Assembly: GCF_013812825.1 (NCBI RefSeq) | Contig: NZ_JACCSU010000045.1 | Span: forward strand, 62,001-126,000 | Direction: 5' to 3' | Source of the DNA: Sphingomonas sp. | Lineage (GTDB): Bacteria > Pseudomonadota > Alphaproteobacteria > Sphingomonadales > Sphingomonadaceae | Length of the DNA stretch: 64,000 nt | Shown here: positions 35,819 through 44,775 of the stretch, piece after piece | How the letters are laid out: each line of letters opens with the position of its first letter | Numbering within the stretch: position 1 is the first letter of the stretch | The notes under the pieces: generated by a model | Seen by the model: the letters and a program-made list of their open reading frames with translations, nothing else | Database searches by the model: none | Told to the model about the DNA's origin: nothing | Made by a program: the position numbers and the translations under genes

Positions 35819-37220
35819 GGTGGCGGCCGTGCCGGACTGGGTGCTGCTCGCCTATCTGATCGCCGGAGTCTGCTTCATCCTGGCGCTGCGCGGCCTGTCG
35901 CACCCGGAAACCAGCCGCCGCGGCAATCGCGCCGGGATGGTCGGCATGGCCATCGCCGTCGTCACCACGCTCGCCATCCACGAGATCGGCTCGATCGCCG
36001 AGATCGCAGCGGCGATCGCGATTGGCGGCGCGATCGGCCTCGTCACCGCTCGGCGGATCCAGATGACCGCGATGCCGCAGCTGGTCGCGGCGTTCCACAG
36101 CCTGGTCGGAATGGCCGCGGTGCTGGTCGGGGCGGCGGCGTTCCTCAATCCCACCGCGTTCGACATCACCGACGCGGCCGGTGCGATCCTGCCGGTCAGC
36201 CGGGTCGAAATGGGGCTTGGGGTGGCGATCGGCGCGATCACCTTCTCGGGCTCGGTGATCGCCTTCCTCAAGCTGAACGGCAACATGTCGGGAGCGCCGA
36301 TCCTGCTTCCCGGCCGCCATGTGATCAACCTCGGCACGCTCGCCGCGATCGTCGGCCTGATCGCTTATTTCACGCAGGACCAAGCCCCGTGGATCTTCTG
36401 GACCGTGACCGCGCTCGCCTTCGCCATCGGCTTTCTGCTGATCATCCCGATCGGCGGCGCCGACATGCCGGTCGTGATCTCGATGCTCAACAGCTACTCG
36501 GGCTGGTCGGCGGCGGCGATGGGCTTCACGCTCCACAACAGCGCGATGATCATCACCGGCGCGCTGGTCGGAAGCTCGGGCGCGATCCTTTCCTACATCA
36601 TGTGCCGGGCGATGAACCGAAGCTTCATCTCGGTGATCGCCGGCGGCTTCGGCGCGGTCACCAGCGGCGGCGATGCCGCGGCGATCGACCGGCCGTGGAA
36701 GCGCGGCTCGGCCGAGGACGCGGCGTTCCTTCTCAAGCAGGCCGAGCAGGTGATCATCGTTCCCGGCTACGGAATGGCGGTGTCGCAGGCCCAGCATACG
36801 CTGCGCGAGATGGCCGATCTGCTCAAGGAAGCAGGCGTGCGGGTCAAATATGCGATCCACCCGGTCGCAGGGCGAATGCCCGGGCACATGAACGTGCTGC
36901 TGGCCGAGGCCAACGTGCCCTATGACGAAGTCTTCGAGCTCGAGGACATCAACAGCGAATTCGCGCAGACCGACGTCGCGTTCGTGATCGGCGCCAACGA
37001 CGTTACCAACCCGGCCGCCAAGACCGACAAGAGCTCGCCGATCTACGGGATGCCGGTGCTCGATGTCGAAAAGGCGCGCACCGTGCTGTTCGTCAAACGG
37101 TCGATGGGCGGCGTCGGCTACGCCGGCGTCGACAACGAACTGTTTTATCGCGACAACACCATGATGCTGCTCGCCGACGCCAAGAAGATGGTAGAGGAGA
37201 TCGTCAAAGCGCTCGCCTAG
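35811..37220 (+). CDS. pntB: NAD(P) transhydrogenase subunit beta
   Basis: A 469-residue integral membrane protein with a C-terminal NADP(H)-binding domain III. The membrane half has several glycine-rich helices and IPIGGADMPVVISMLNSYSGWSAAAMGF. Domain III has VIIVPGYGMAVSQAQH, IHPVAGRMPGHMNVLLAEA and VIGANDVTNPAA, ending KRSMGGVGYAGVDN. ATG 35811 is chosen because it overlaps pntAB as is usual. Confidence 0.95.
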   Translation: MHEVAAVPDWVLLAYLIAGVCFILALRGLSHPETSRRGNRAGMVGMAIAVVTTLAIHEIGSIAEIAAAIAIGGAIGLVTARRIQMTAMPQLVAAFHSLVGMAAVLVGAAAFLNPTAFDITDAAGAILPVSRVEMGLGVAIGAITFSGSVIAFLKLNGNMSGAPILLPGRHVINLGTLAAIVGLIAYFTQDQAPWIFWTVTALAFAIGFLLIIPIGGADMPVVISMLNSYSGWSAAAMGFTLHNSAMIITGALVGSSGAILSYIMCRAMNRSFISVIAGGFGAVTSGGDAAAIDRPWKRGSAEDAAFLLKQAEQVIIVPGYGMAVSQAQHTLREMADLLKEAGVRVKYAIHPVAGRMPGHMNVLLAEANVPYDEVFELEDINSEFAQTDVAFVIGANDVTNPAAKTDKSSPIYGMPVLDVEKARTVLFVKRSMGGVGYAGVDNELFYRDNTMMLLADAKKMVEEIVKALA

Positions 37221-37350
37221 CCGAGCGAGTGCTTTTACGATCTCGTGAAGAACCTCGCCTGATTCGGAAGGTCTTCGAGGAATTCGCACCTGGGTTAGAG
37301 CCCCCAGCCGGTCACCCGGTTGAGGGTGGACTGGAAAGGGGCTGCAAAGA

Positions 37351-38067
37351 GTGCGCAAGCTTGGCATCGTCGGGGGCACCAGCTGGTCCTCCACCGCGCT
37401 CTACTACGAGCATATCAACCGCGGCGTCGCCCAGCGGCTCGGGGCACTCCACAGCGCCCGGCTGGCGATCGAGAGCCTCGACCTCGCGCCGGTTGCCAAG
37501 ATGGAGCTGTCGGACGACTGGGACGGGGTCGCCGCGGTCCTCACCCAAGCGGCCAAGAAATTGAAGGCGTCGGGCGCCGAAGGGCTGCTGCTGGCGTCCA
37601 ACACCTCCCACAAGGTCTTTGACCGGGTGAAAGCCGCGGTGCGCCTGCCGATGCTGCATATCGGCGAGGCGACCGCCGAGCGGCTGGTCGCCGACAAACG
37701 CACCCGGGTCGCCCTGATCGGCACCCGCTTCACGATGACCGAGGGCTACATCCGCGACCGGCTCGAAGTGCGCGGGATCAGCCTCGCGCCGGTCCGCGCC
37801 GACTGGATGCGCGAGGTCGACCGGATCATCTTCGACGAGCTCGCCGCGGGCCGAGTCACCCGCGACAGCCAGCGCAAGCTGAAGAGCCTGATCACCGAGC
37901 TCGCCAAGCAGAAGGTCCAGGCGGTCGTGCTCGGCTGCACCGAGCTGGTGCTCGCCGTCGACGTGCGGGCCAACGTGATCCCGGTCTACGACACCACGGC
38001 GATCCACGCCCGCGCCGCCGTCGACTGGATGCTCGAGGACGAGGAGCAGGCGAGGGCGGCGGCGTAA
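37351..38067 (+). CDS. Aspartate/glutamate racemase family protein (YgeA-like)
   Basis: A 238-residue Asp/Glu racemase-superfamily protein. N-terminus KLGIVGGTSWSSTALYYEHIN; first active-site region LLASNTSHKV; second AVVLGCTELVLAV. The second catalytic Cys is present (GCTE), but the position before NTxH has Ser with Ala preceding, not Cys. That is unusual for a two-cysteine racemase, although some YgeA-type enzymes also lack the first Cys. The start is GTG 37351 with AAAGGGG upstream. Confidence 0.87.
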   Translation: MRKLGIVGGTSWSSTALYYEHINRGVAQRLGALHSARLAIESLDLAPVAKMELSDDWDGVAAVLTQAAKKLKASGAEGLLLASNTSHKVFDRVKAAVRLPMLHIGEATAERLVADKRTRVALIGTRFTMTEGYIRDRLEVRGISLAPVRADWMREVDRIIFDELAAGRVTRDSQRKLKSLITELAKQKVQAVVLGCTELVLAVDVRANVIPVYDTTAIHARAAVDWMLEDEEQARAAA

Positions 38068-38123
38068 TTGTCGCCGAAGGAGCGAAAATGACCTCGCCGG
38101 GAACGGTCGCGCCTGACGATAGC

Positions 38124-38155
38124 TAATGTCCGCAATGGGTGGAAAGCGGACACTA
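38124..38155. repeat. Palindromic intergenic repeat, copy 1
   Basis: Core GTCCGC (38128-38133) and GCGGAC (38146-38151) around a spacer containing aatgggtggaaa, preceded by CTAAT. The same unit recurs at 38409, 38446 and 41044. It is REP-like, and the copies bound the LytS/LytTR island. Confidence 0.75.
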
Positions 38156-38160
38156 CGGTC

Positions 38161-38365
38161 CTACTCCACTCCGTTTGCACCTGTGCTGCTTAGCTCCTTT
38201 CGAACGCGCTCGTCGCAGTCTGCCTCATTATAAGCTCGAAGCCACTCATCGTAGGCTTCAGAAGCCTCAGGCGGGCTGCTATCGACATATTGCTGGAAGC
38301 TCGGGCTGACCGCACGCCGCCAGCAGCAACAGCACTGCTGCAGATACCTGACGACTAGGCCGCAT
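38161..38365 (-). pseudogene. Frameshifted small lipoprotein gene
   Basis: From ATG 38365 the frame reads a lipoprotein signal (SAAVLLLLAACG) and then hits an early TAG. One base out of phase, the reading continues as SPSFQQYVDSS and ACDERV-like acidic helix sequence (EAYDEWLRAYNEADC) to TAG at 38161. The total span is 205 bases, one more than a multiple of three. A single extra base after the Cys codon would explain it. Restored, it would be a lipoprotein of about 67 residues. Could be a real pseudogene or a sequencing error. Confidence 0.55.
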
Positions 38366-38408
38366 TTCGTTCTTCTACCTCGAAAAAGGTGCGAAGCCTA
38401 ACCTCGCC

Positions 38409-38439
38409 TAATGAGCGCAATGGGTGGAAAGCAGACCTA
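38409..38439. repeat. Palindromic intergenic repeat, diverged copy 2
   Basis: TAATGAGCGC-aatgggtggaaa-GCAGACCTAA, a mutated version of the repeat at 38124. It stands directly before copy 3, making a tandem pair just past the LytTR gene stop. Confidence 0.6.
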
Positions 38440-38444
38440 AGCGG

Positions 38445-39293
38445 CTAATGTCTGGAATGGGTGGAAAGCGGACGTTTGGCCGAGAATCTGGAATGGGCCT
38501 GGCGGCTACCCTCTTTGAGTCCCCTTACAAGCGGCTCAAACGACTTGCTTACGCGAAGATCGGTCCCGGTCCTCAAACGAACCTTCAGCGCTCCCCACCG
38601 GGTCCGAGTCATCGATTCGATTCTGTCGGTGTTTACGACTGCCGACCGGTGGATGCGCATGAACCCAAGCTCGCTCAATCGCTGTGCTACGGCGCTGATC
38701 GACAACCGCTCCAAGTAGGACTCTTCGCCGGAATGAATACGCACGCATTCTCCTTCTGCGGATATCCAATCAATCTTCGACACGTTGAGGCGCATCAACT
38801 TAGATCCTTTCCGTAACCATAGGTGCGGCTCATCCGCGACGTTGGCGCGCAGTCGCCTGAGTGCGTGAAGTTGCTCGGCGACCTCGTTCAAACGCCGGCG
38901 CGCCTGCCGATTTTCCACGGCTTCTCGGGCGCGCTCCACCGCGCGATCCAACCTGCTCAACCTGACGGGCTTCCTCAGGAAATCGATCGCACCCGAGTCG
39001 AACGCCTGGACAGCACGCTCCGAGTGAGCCGTCACAAACACGAGCACCGGCGCCTCATCGGCATCGGACCAGTGCAGACGGGAAAGAGCCTCAACCACAT
39101 CGAATCCATCGAGTTTTGGCATCTCGATATCGAGCAACAGCAGGTCGGCGCCGCCTGTGAAGCGGGCCAGCATGTCCTCGCCGCTGAGAAACGTCTGAAC
39201 GACCTCGACCCCGGGTAGCGCCTCCAGCATTCGCCCCAGCCGGTCCACTGCAAGTGGCTCGTCGTCGCAGATGATGGTCCTCAGTGTCTTCAT
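38445..39293 (-). CDS. LytTR-family response regulator
   Basis: 282 residues. The receiver (1-125) has ICDDEP and phospho-acceptor Asp55 (LLLLDIEMPKLDG), Thr in FVTAHS and Lys in RKPVRL. The LytTR DNA-binding domain (about 150-255) has LWLRKGSKLMRLNVSKIDWISAEG and FMRIHRSAVVNTDRI. The last dozen residues (SAKRPLSTHSRH) are encoded by the palindromic repeat and look like a read-through tail. ATGA overlap with the upstream kinase: a two-component pair. Base composition is less GC-rich than the neighbours. Confidence 0.92.
   Translation of the reverse strand: MKTLRTIICDDEPLAVDRLGRMLEALPGVEVVQTFLSGEDMLARFTGGADLLLLDIEMPKLDGFDVVEALSRLHWSDADEAPVLVFVTAHSERAVQAFDSGAIDFLRKPVRLSRLDRAVERAREAVENRQARRRLNEVAEQLHALRRLRANVADEPHLWLRKGSKLMRLNVSKIDWISAEGECVRIHSGEESYLERLSISAVAQRLSELGFMRIHRSAVVNTDRIESMTRTRWGALKVRLRTGTDLRVSKSFEPLVRGLKEGSRQAHSRFSAKRPLSTHSRH
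38446..38476. repeat. Palindromic intergenic repeat, copy 3, overlapping the LytTR gene 3' end
   Basis: TAATGTCTGG-aatgggtggaaa-GCGGACG. It lies inside the annotated 3' end of the LytTR regulator, which therefore encodes its final residues from repeat sequence. Confidence 0.7.
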
Positions 39294-40504
39294 CGGCCTC
39301 TCCGACTAGGGATCGCCATCTGACTCTCAAAACCTCCGTCTGCCGTGGGCCCGGCTTGGAACTCGGCCTCTTCGCCGAAGTGGATCTTGAGGCGCTTCGC
39401 CACGTTCTGGAGCCCCAGGCCAAGGCCGTTGCCGGTAATTATGCCTGCGTTGCCGCCGCTGTCTTTGACGCTAATCCTGAGCTTGCCCCCCACCTCCCGC
39501 GCGATGATCGAAAGACAGACGCGCCGGGTGCTGTGGGCAACGGCATGCTTCATGCTGTTCTCGATAAGCGGCTGCGTGATCAAGTTTGGTACCAGGACGT
39601 CGAGCAGCTCCTCCGAAACCTCCTTCACGACGCGGAGACGGTGAGGAAACCTGATCTGCTCCATCTCCAGATATAAAGATTGCAGGGCGAGTTCGTCACG
39701 AAGGGTAATCTCCTTTTCGGCGTCCAGTTGCAACGTGGACCGCAGGAAATCCGCCAAGTTCTCCAGCATGGCTTCCGCGTCACGGTTCCGGCGAGCTGCG
39801 ACCAGGCTGGCAGCAGAATTCAGCGAGTTGAACAGGAAATGAGGATTAAGCTGGTATCGCAACGCGCTCAGACGGGCCCGATCAGCCTCCCCGACCAACT
39901 CGGCAATTCGGCGCTCTTGCTGAAGCAAGTTTTCGCCATAGGTGATGGAGAGCAGAAAAATGGCAATCGCCAAGTAAACCCATGAGAAGAAGAAGATGAG
40001 CGAGGGCAAGTACGGCGCTATCGCTTCGAAGGAAAAGGTCTCGCCCGGAGGTGGCCCATTGATCGTCCAGAAGACGAGCATATTGATTACCCCATGCAAC
40101 GCTGCAGCGACCATCGCCAGTGTGATCGCCACCAGAGCGCGCTTGAAGAAGGAAAGACTCGCGCTTGACCGGAGAACCTTCAACATCACGAGCGAAATAA
40201 GCACGCCGAGGGCCGTGATGATCACTCGCGACTGAATGGTGGACCAGCTTTCGCCCTCCGGCGCTCGAGCTAAACGATCGAGCGAAAAGCCAATGAACTG
40301 AAGGGTCCAGAAGAGGATGATGACTGCTGTCGGCATTTGTGCCAAGTCGCGCTTCGGGCTCCGCGGCCTCGGCGCCGGTGGAAGCGCCGCTCTTGACGGA
40401 GCGGGCTCCATCACCTGCAGGGGGGATTCGGCCGTTTTTTCCGGTGACTTGGCTGCCCGGAGTTCGTTCAACGCACTTTTCGGTTCACTCACAACATCCG
40501 CCAT
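39290..40504 (-). CDS. LytS/YehU-type sensor histidine kinase
   Basis: 404 residues. Cytosolic N-terminus, about four transmembrane helices (VIILFWTLQFIGFSL to SWVYLAIAIFLLSITYG, residues 58-190), then a His_kinase (PF06580) domain with phospho-His in RYQLNPHFLFNSLNSA. The ATPase region has LITQPLIENSMKHAV and GLGLGLQNVAKRL. No extracellular sensor domain. It overlaps the LytTR gene by ATGA and is divergent from the Cys-rich lipoprotein gene, a plausible regulatory target. Confidence 0.92.
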   Translation of the reverse strand: MADVVSEPKSALNELRAAKSPEKTAESPLQVMEPAPSRAALPPAPRPRSPKRDLAQMPTAVIILFWTLQFIGFSLDRLARAPEGESWSTIQSRVIITALGVLISLVMLKVLRSSASLSFFKRALVAITLAMVAAALHGVINMLVFWTINGPPPGETFSFEAIAPYLPSLIFFFSWVYLAIAIFLLSITYGENLLQQERRIAELVGEADRARLSALRYQLNPHFLFNSLNSAASLVAARRNRDAEAMLENLADFLRSTLQLDAEKEITLRDELALQSLYLEMEQIRFPHRLRVVKEVSEELLDVLVPNLITQPLIENSMKHAVAHSTRRVCLSIIAREVGGKLRISVKDSGGNAGIITGNGLGLGLQNVAKRLKIHFGEEAEFQAGPTADGGFESQMAIPSRRGR

Positions 40505-40580
40505 GAATCGGGCACCGAAGAGTTGTAATCTTCAGTGAGAAGCACCGATAGAGCTTTTGACTAAAGAGACGGAGCGTAGA

Positions 40581-40985
40581 ATGGTCAGAATCATTACTTT
40601 GGCAGCCATTGCCTTGGGATCGTCGGCCTGCGTAGCCGCGCCGCAGACCTCGTCGGCTGCGCCGGCTATCCGGTCCACGGCCCAACAGGCGGCTGACAAC
40701 TCGACCCCCGGGCCGAGCAAGATCTGCAAGCACGTCGTGACTGCGGAGCCCGGCAGCAAGCCCTACCAGCTATGCCTGACCAAGGCCGAATGGGAGGCCA
40801 AGGAGAAGGCCGACTCACGGAACGCCAACCGAACCGTCTGCCGATACGTCGAACACAGCGGTAGCATCTTCAAATCGTACAAGGTGTGCATGACCGCCGC
40901 CGAATGGGAAAATAAGCGACAGCTCGACCGGCAGCAACTCGAACGCATTCAGCAGAGCACTTGTGTCAGGGGCGGCGGCTGCTGA
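40581..40985 (+). CDS. Small Cys-rich exported lipoprotein with a duplicated motif
   Basis: A 134-residue predicted lipoprotein (TLAAIALGSSAC, lipid Cys near residue 17). The mature part holds two similar units: CKHVVTAEPGSKPYQLC-LTKAEWEAKEK and CRYVEHSGSIFKSYKVC-MTAAEWENKRQ. Each has a Cys pair about 16 apart followed by a T-AEWE helix. It ends CVRGGGC. Function unknown; the paired Cys suggest disulfides in the periplasm. Divergent from the LytS kinase. ATG 40581 is chosen because the signal peptide starts there. Confidence 0.75.
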   Translation: MVRIITLAAIALGSSACVAAPQTSSAAPAIRSTAQQAADNSTPGPSKICKHVVTAEPGSKPYQLCLTKAEWEAKEKADSRNANRTVCRYVEHSGSIFKSYKVCMTAAEWENKRQLDRQQLERIQQSTCVRGGGC

Positions 40986-41043
40986 GCGGGCACCGCTTGC
41001 GCGGTCGGGCGAGCCGCGAAAGTCAGCCACCAGCTAATAGTGA

Positions 41044-41073
41044 AATGTCCGCTTTGGGTCGAAAGCGGACATT
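41044..41073. repeat. Palindromic intergenic repeat, copy 4 (perfect)
   Basis: AATGTCCGCTTT-gggtcg-AAAGCGGACATT: perfect 12-bp arms. The best copy of the element seen at 38124, 38409 and 38446. It lies between the island's lipoprotein gene and uvrC. Confidence 0.85.
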
Positions 41074-41130
41074 AGCGCTACTGGGAGGGCGTCCCTCGCA
41101 ATGACGGGTGAGTGGTCCTAAATCGGCGAC

Positions 41131-43080
41131 ATGGACCGCACGCCCGCTGACCGGCCCGACCACCCGAGCGCCGCCGAGCGCTTCAACGAGGATCAGGCCA
41201 CCTATGCGGTGAAGGGCTCCGGCGCGCCCGACCTCGAGGCCGGCGTCGCGGCGATCCGCAACATTTTGAAGACGCTTCCGGCGCGGCCGGGGGTCTACCG
41301 GATGCAGGATTCGCGCGGCGACGTGCTCTATGTCGGCAAGGCGCGGACCCTGAGGTCGCGGGTCAACAGCTACACCCAGGTCGCCCGGCTGCCCAAGAGA
41401 CTCCAACGCATGGTGGCGCAGACCCGCTCGATGACCATCGTCACGACGCGCACCGAGGCCGAGGCGCTGCTGCTCGAGGCGCAGCTGATCAAGCGCTTCC
41501 GGCCGGCGTACAACGTGCTCCTTCGCGACGACAAGAGCTTCCCGTTCATCCTGCTTCGCGAGGACCACCCGTTCCCGCGAGTCCAGAAGCACCGCGGCGC
41601 GCGGAACGTCAAACGGGGCCACTATTACGGGCCGTTCGCAAGCGCCGGATCGGTCACCAGGACTCTTAATGCGCTGCAGAAGCTGTTTCTCCTAAGAAGC
41701 TGTTCCGACAGCTTTTTCTCCAACCGGTCGCGGCCTTGCCTGCTCTACCAGATCCGCCGCTGCTCGGCGCCGTGCGTCGGGCGGATCGCCGAGGCCGACT
41801 ATGCCGAGCTGGTCGAGGACGCAAAGGCGTTCCTGGCCGGCAAGTCGACCGGGGTCCAGGCGCGGCTCGGCCGGCAGATGGCCGAAGCGGCGGAGGCGCA
41901 GGACTACGAGCTCGCCGCCGTCTACCGCGACCGGCTTCGGGCGCTGACCTACATCCAGGGCAGCCAGACGGTCCACGCCGAGGGGCTGGGCGACGGCGAC
42001 ATCTTCGCGCTTGCCTGCAAGGCCGGGGCGATGTGCATCCAGGCGTTCTTCATCCGCGGCGGGCAGAACTGGGGCCACCGGGCGTTCTTCCCGGCGCACA
42101 CCAACGACGTCCCCGAAGCCGAAGTGCTGTCGAGCTTTCTGGTCCAGTTCTACGAGGACATGCCGCCGCCGCGCCGAATCCTGGTCGACCGCGCGCTTGC
42201 CGACCGGGAACTGCTGGAAGAAGCGCTGTGCGAGCGCTCCGGCCACAAAGTCTCGATCGACCAGCCCAGGCGCGGCTCGCGCGCCAGGCTGATCGAGCAG
42301 GCGCGGCGCAACGCCGAGGAAGCGCTCGAGCGGCGGATGGCCGAGACGACGTCGCAGGCCAAGGTGCTTCGCGAGCTCGCCGACACGTTCGAGCTGCCCG
42401 ACGTGCCCAAGCGCATCGAAGTCTATGACAACAGCCACATCATGGGCACCAACCCGACGGGAGCGATGATCGTCGCTGGCCCCGAGGGCTTCCGCAAGAA
42501 CAACTACCGCAAGTTCAACATCAAGCGTCTCGAGACCCAGCCCGGCGACGATTTTGCGATGATGCGCGAGGTGCTCGAGCGGCGCTTCGCACGGCTCGAG
42601 AAGGAGGACCCCGACCGGGCCAGCGGCGAGTGGCCGGACCTGCTGATCATCGACGGCGGCAAGGGTCAGCTGTCGGCGGCCTGCGAGATGATGGAGAACG
42701 CGGGGGTCCACGACATCCCGGTGATCGCGGTGTCGAAAGGGCCGGACCGAACCGCCGGCCGCGAGACCTTCCATTTGCCCGGCGGCCGCGAGCTGACTCT
42801 GCCGCCGAACTCGGCGCTGCTGTTCTATTTGCAGCGGCTTCGGGACGAAGCGCACCGCTTCGCCATCGGCACCCACCGGGCGAAGCGCTCGAAAAGCCTG
42901 ACCACTTCGACCCTCGACGAGGTTCCGGGAATCGGCCCCAACCGAAAGCGCGCGCTGCTGATGCATTTCGGAACCGCCCGGGCGGTGAAGGGCGCGGCGC
43001 TCGACGACCTCGAGCGGGCGCCGGGGATCAGCAAGGCAATGGCGCGCCAGCTCTACGATTATTTCCACCCGCGCGGATGA
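41131..43080 (+). CDS. uvrC: Excinuclease ABC subunit C
   Basis: Dual-incision nuclease of nucleotide excision repair. GIY-YIG domain near the start ([19 protein letters not shown]), UvrB-contact motif ([22 protein letters not shown]), an RNase H-like endonuclease half ([35 protein letters not shown]) and two C-terminal HhH motifs ([26 protein letters not shown]). 649 residues. Its stop overlaps recO (ATGA). Confidence 0.97.
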   Translation: MDRTPADRPDHPSAAERFNEDQATYAVKGSGAPDLEAGVAAIRNILKTLPARPGVYRMQDSRGDVLYVGKARTLRSRVNSYTQVARLPKRLQRMVAQTRSMTIVTTRTEAEALLLEAQLIKRFRPAYNVLLRDDKSFPFILLREDHPFPRVQKHRGARNVKRGHYYGPFASAGSVTRTLNALQKLFLLRSCSDSFFSNRSRPCLLYQIRRCSAPCVGRIAEADYAELVEDAKAFLAGKSTGVQARLGRQMAEAAEAQDYELAAVYRDRLRALTYIQGSQTVHAEGLGDGDIFALACKAGAMCIQAFFIRGGQNWGHRAFFPAHTNDVPEAEVLSSFLVQFYEDMPPPRRILVDRALADRELLEEALCERSGHKVSIDQPRRGSRARLIEQARRNAEEALERRMAETTSQAKVLRELADTFELPDVPKRIEVYDNSHIMGTNPTGAMIVAGPEGFRKNNYRKFNIKRLETQPGDDFAMMREVLERRFARLEKEDPDRASGEWPDLLIIDGGKGQLSAACEMMENAGVHDIPVIAVSKGPDRTAGRETFHLPGGRELTLPPNSALLFYLQRLRDEAHRFAIGTHRAKRSKSLTTSTLDEVPGIGPNRKRALLMHFGTARAVKGAALDDLERAPGISKAMARQLYDYFHPRG

Positions 43081-43814
43081 GGATCGAGGTTTCGGCGATC
43101 GTCTGCGCTCTGCGCTCCCACGGCGAGCATGGCGCGGTGGTGCGCCTGATGACCGCCGAGCACGGGCTCCAGGCCGCGTACGTCCGGGGGGCCCGCGGCC
43201 GGCGAATGCGACCGGTGCTGATCGCCGGCAATCTGGTCGCCGCGACTCTGAGCGCCCGGACCGACAGCCAGCTGCCGCAGGCGAGTGTCGAACTGACCCA
43301 CAGCCGAGCGCCGTTGCTCGGCGAGCCGCTGCCCGCCGCGGCGATCGAATGGGCGACGGCTCTGACCGCGACCGCGCTTCCCGAAGGCCAGCCGTACCCG
43401 CGGCTCCATTCGGCGCTCGATGCCCTGCTGGCGGCGATCGAGGCGGCGCCGTCGGCCGCCGGCTGGGGAGCGGCGCTGGTCCGCTATGAGCTGCTGCTGC
43501 TCGCCGAGCTCGGCTTTGGCCTTGACCTCGAGCGGTGCGCGGTGACCGGCTCCAGCGACGACCTGGTCGCCGTTAGTCCGCGCTCGGGCCGGGCGGTCAG
43601 CGCCGCGGAGGCGGAGCCCTATGCCGGCAAACTGCTGCCCCTGCCGCGCTTCGTTCGCGACGGCGGGCCGGCGAGCTGGGCGGACATCGCCCACGGCCTC
43701 GACCTCACCGGCCATTTCCTGATGCGCGACCTCCTGACCCAGAAATCGGCGGTGCTCGGCGAGGCGCGCGAGCGGCTGGTCGACCGGCTGCGGCGGGCCG
43801 GCGGACTCAGCTGA
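43077..43814 (+). CDS. recO: DNA repair protein RecO
   Basis: RecF-pathway mediator that loads RecA and anneals ssDNA. A 245-residue protein with an N-terminal OB fold ([38 protein letters not shown]) and a helical C-terminal domain with [27 protein letters not shown]. The usual four-Cys zinc site is not complete. Overlaps uvrC by ATGA, a recombination/repair pair. Confidence 0.92.
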   Translation: MRIEVSAIVCALRSHGEHGAVVRLMTAEHGLQAAYVRGARGRRMRPVLIAGNLVAATLSARTDSQLPQASVELTHSRAPLLGEPLPAAAIEWATALTATALPEGQPYPRLHSALDALLAAIEAAPSAAGWGAALVRYELLLLAELGFGLDLERCAVTGSSDDLVAVSPRSGRAVSAAEAEPYAGKLLPLPRFVRDGGPASWADIAHGLDLTGHFLMRDLLTQKSAVLGEARERLVDRLRRAGGLS

Positions 43815-43858
43815 TTCGCACCATTGTTCCGCGCCGCGCGCTCGCCTAGCGTCGATCC

Positions 43859-44269
43859 GTGACCGGCACCGACACGATGGCAATGCTGTTTCCGAACGTG
43901 GCGACGACTCGCGACATCTCGGTGCGGGTCGCGGTCAGCTATCTCGCCGAGCAGTCGGACCCAGCGTCGGAGCGCTGGTTCTGGTCTTATCATGTGCGCA
44001 TCGAGAATGGCTCCGACCGGGCGATCCAGCTGCTGTCGCGAAGCTGGCGGATCGTCGACGGCCGCGGCACGGTCCACGAGGTGCATGGCGAAGGGGTGGT
44101 CGGCGAAATGCCGCTGATCGCTCCGGGCGGAAGCTTCGACTATGTGTCGGGATGCCCGCTCGACACTCCGACCGGCTCGATGAGCGGCAGTTACCGGATG
44201 GTCGACGAAGACGGCAACGCGTTCGAGGTCGCGATCCCGCGCTTCACCCTGCTGAGCTCGGTCAACTAG
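43859..44269 (+). CDS. apaG: ApaG family protein
   Basis: A single fibronectin type III-like ApaG domain (about 130 residues) whose family links to Mg/Co handling, with the role unsettled. Core motifs are [39 protein letters not shown] and [20 protein letters not shown]. The GTG at 43859 gives the longest product; ATG at 43877 or 43883 are alternatives and no ribosome site decides. The stop shares CTAG with convergent nrdR. Confidence 0.92.
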   Translation: MTGTDTMAMLFPNVATTRDISVRVAVSYLAEQSDPASERWFWSYHVRIENGSDRAIQLLSRSWRIVDGRGTVHEVHGEGVVGEMPLIAPGGSFDYVSGCPLDTPTGSMSGSYRMVDEDGNAFEVAIPRFTLLSSVN

Positions 44270-44775
44270 AGCAGCTTGCCTTCGTCGGCGGGCTTTTCAG
44301 CCTTGCGTTCCGATCCTTCGGCCGCCGGCTGCTCGCCGACCTTGCCGGCGATGTCGGCGAAGTCGCCGGGCTCGGTGAAGTCCTTGTAGACGCTCGCGAA
44401 GCGGATGTAGGCGACATGGTCGATGGCGTTGAGCCCATCCATCACCGCTTCGCCGATCTGCACCGCCTGGACCTCGTCGCCGCGGGTCTCGAGCTGGCGC
44501 TGGATGCTCGACACCAGCCGCTCGATCCGCTCGGGGGCGATGTCGCGCTTGCGGCAGGCGATGGCGATCGAGCGCTCGAGCTTGGCGCGGTCGAACGGCT
44601 CGCGCTCGCCGGTCTTCTTGACCACCGTCAGGTCGCGCAGCTGGACCCGCTCGAAGGTGGTGAAGCGCGCCCCGCAGCCCTCGCACTGGCGGCGGCGGCG
44701 GATCGCCGCGCCGTCCTCCGACGGTCGGCTGTCTTTTACCTGGCTGTCTTCGTGCGAACAGAACGGGCAGCGCAT
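44266..44775 (-). CDS. nrdR: Transcriptional repressor NrdR
   Basis: Zinc-ribbon plus ATP-cone repressor of ribonucleotide reductase genes. Zinc ribbon: [17 protein letters not shown] and [18 protein letters not shown]-cone from about residue 46 ([20 protein letters not shown]). 169 residues including a charged C-terminal tail. Follows glyA with TGATG overlap, the common glyA-nrdR order. Confidence 0.97.
   Translation of the reverse strand: MRCPFCSHEDSQVKDSRPSEDGAAIRRRRQCEGCGARFTTFERVQLRDLTVVKKTGEREPFDRAKLERSIAIACRKRDIAPERIERLVSSIQRQLETRGDEVQAVQIGEAVMDGLNAIDHVAYIRFASVYKDFTEPGDFADIAGKVGEQPAAEGSERKAEKPADEGKLL

Noticed and set aside
41023..41622. Minus-strand 199-codon frame ending before the Cys-rich lipoprotein gene
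   Set aside because: It is antisense to the start of uvrC and its tail translates the palindromic repeat.
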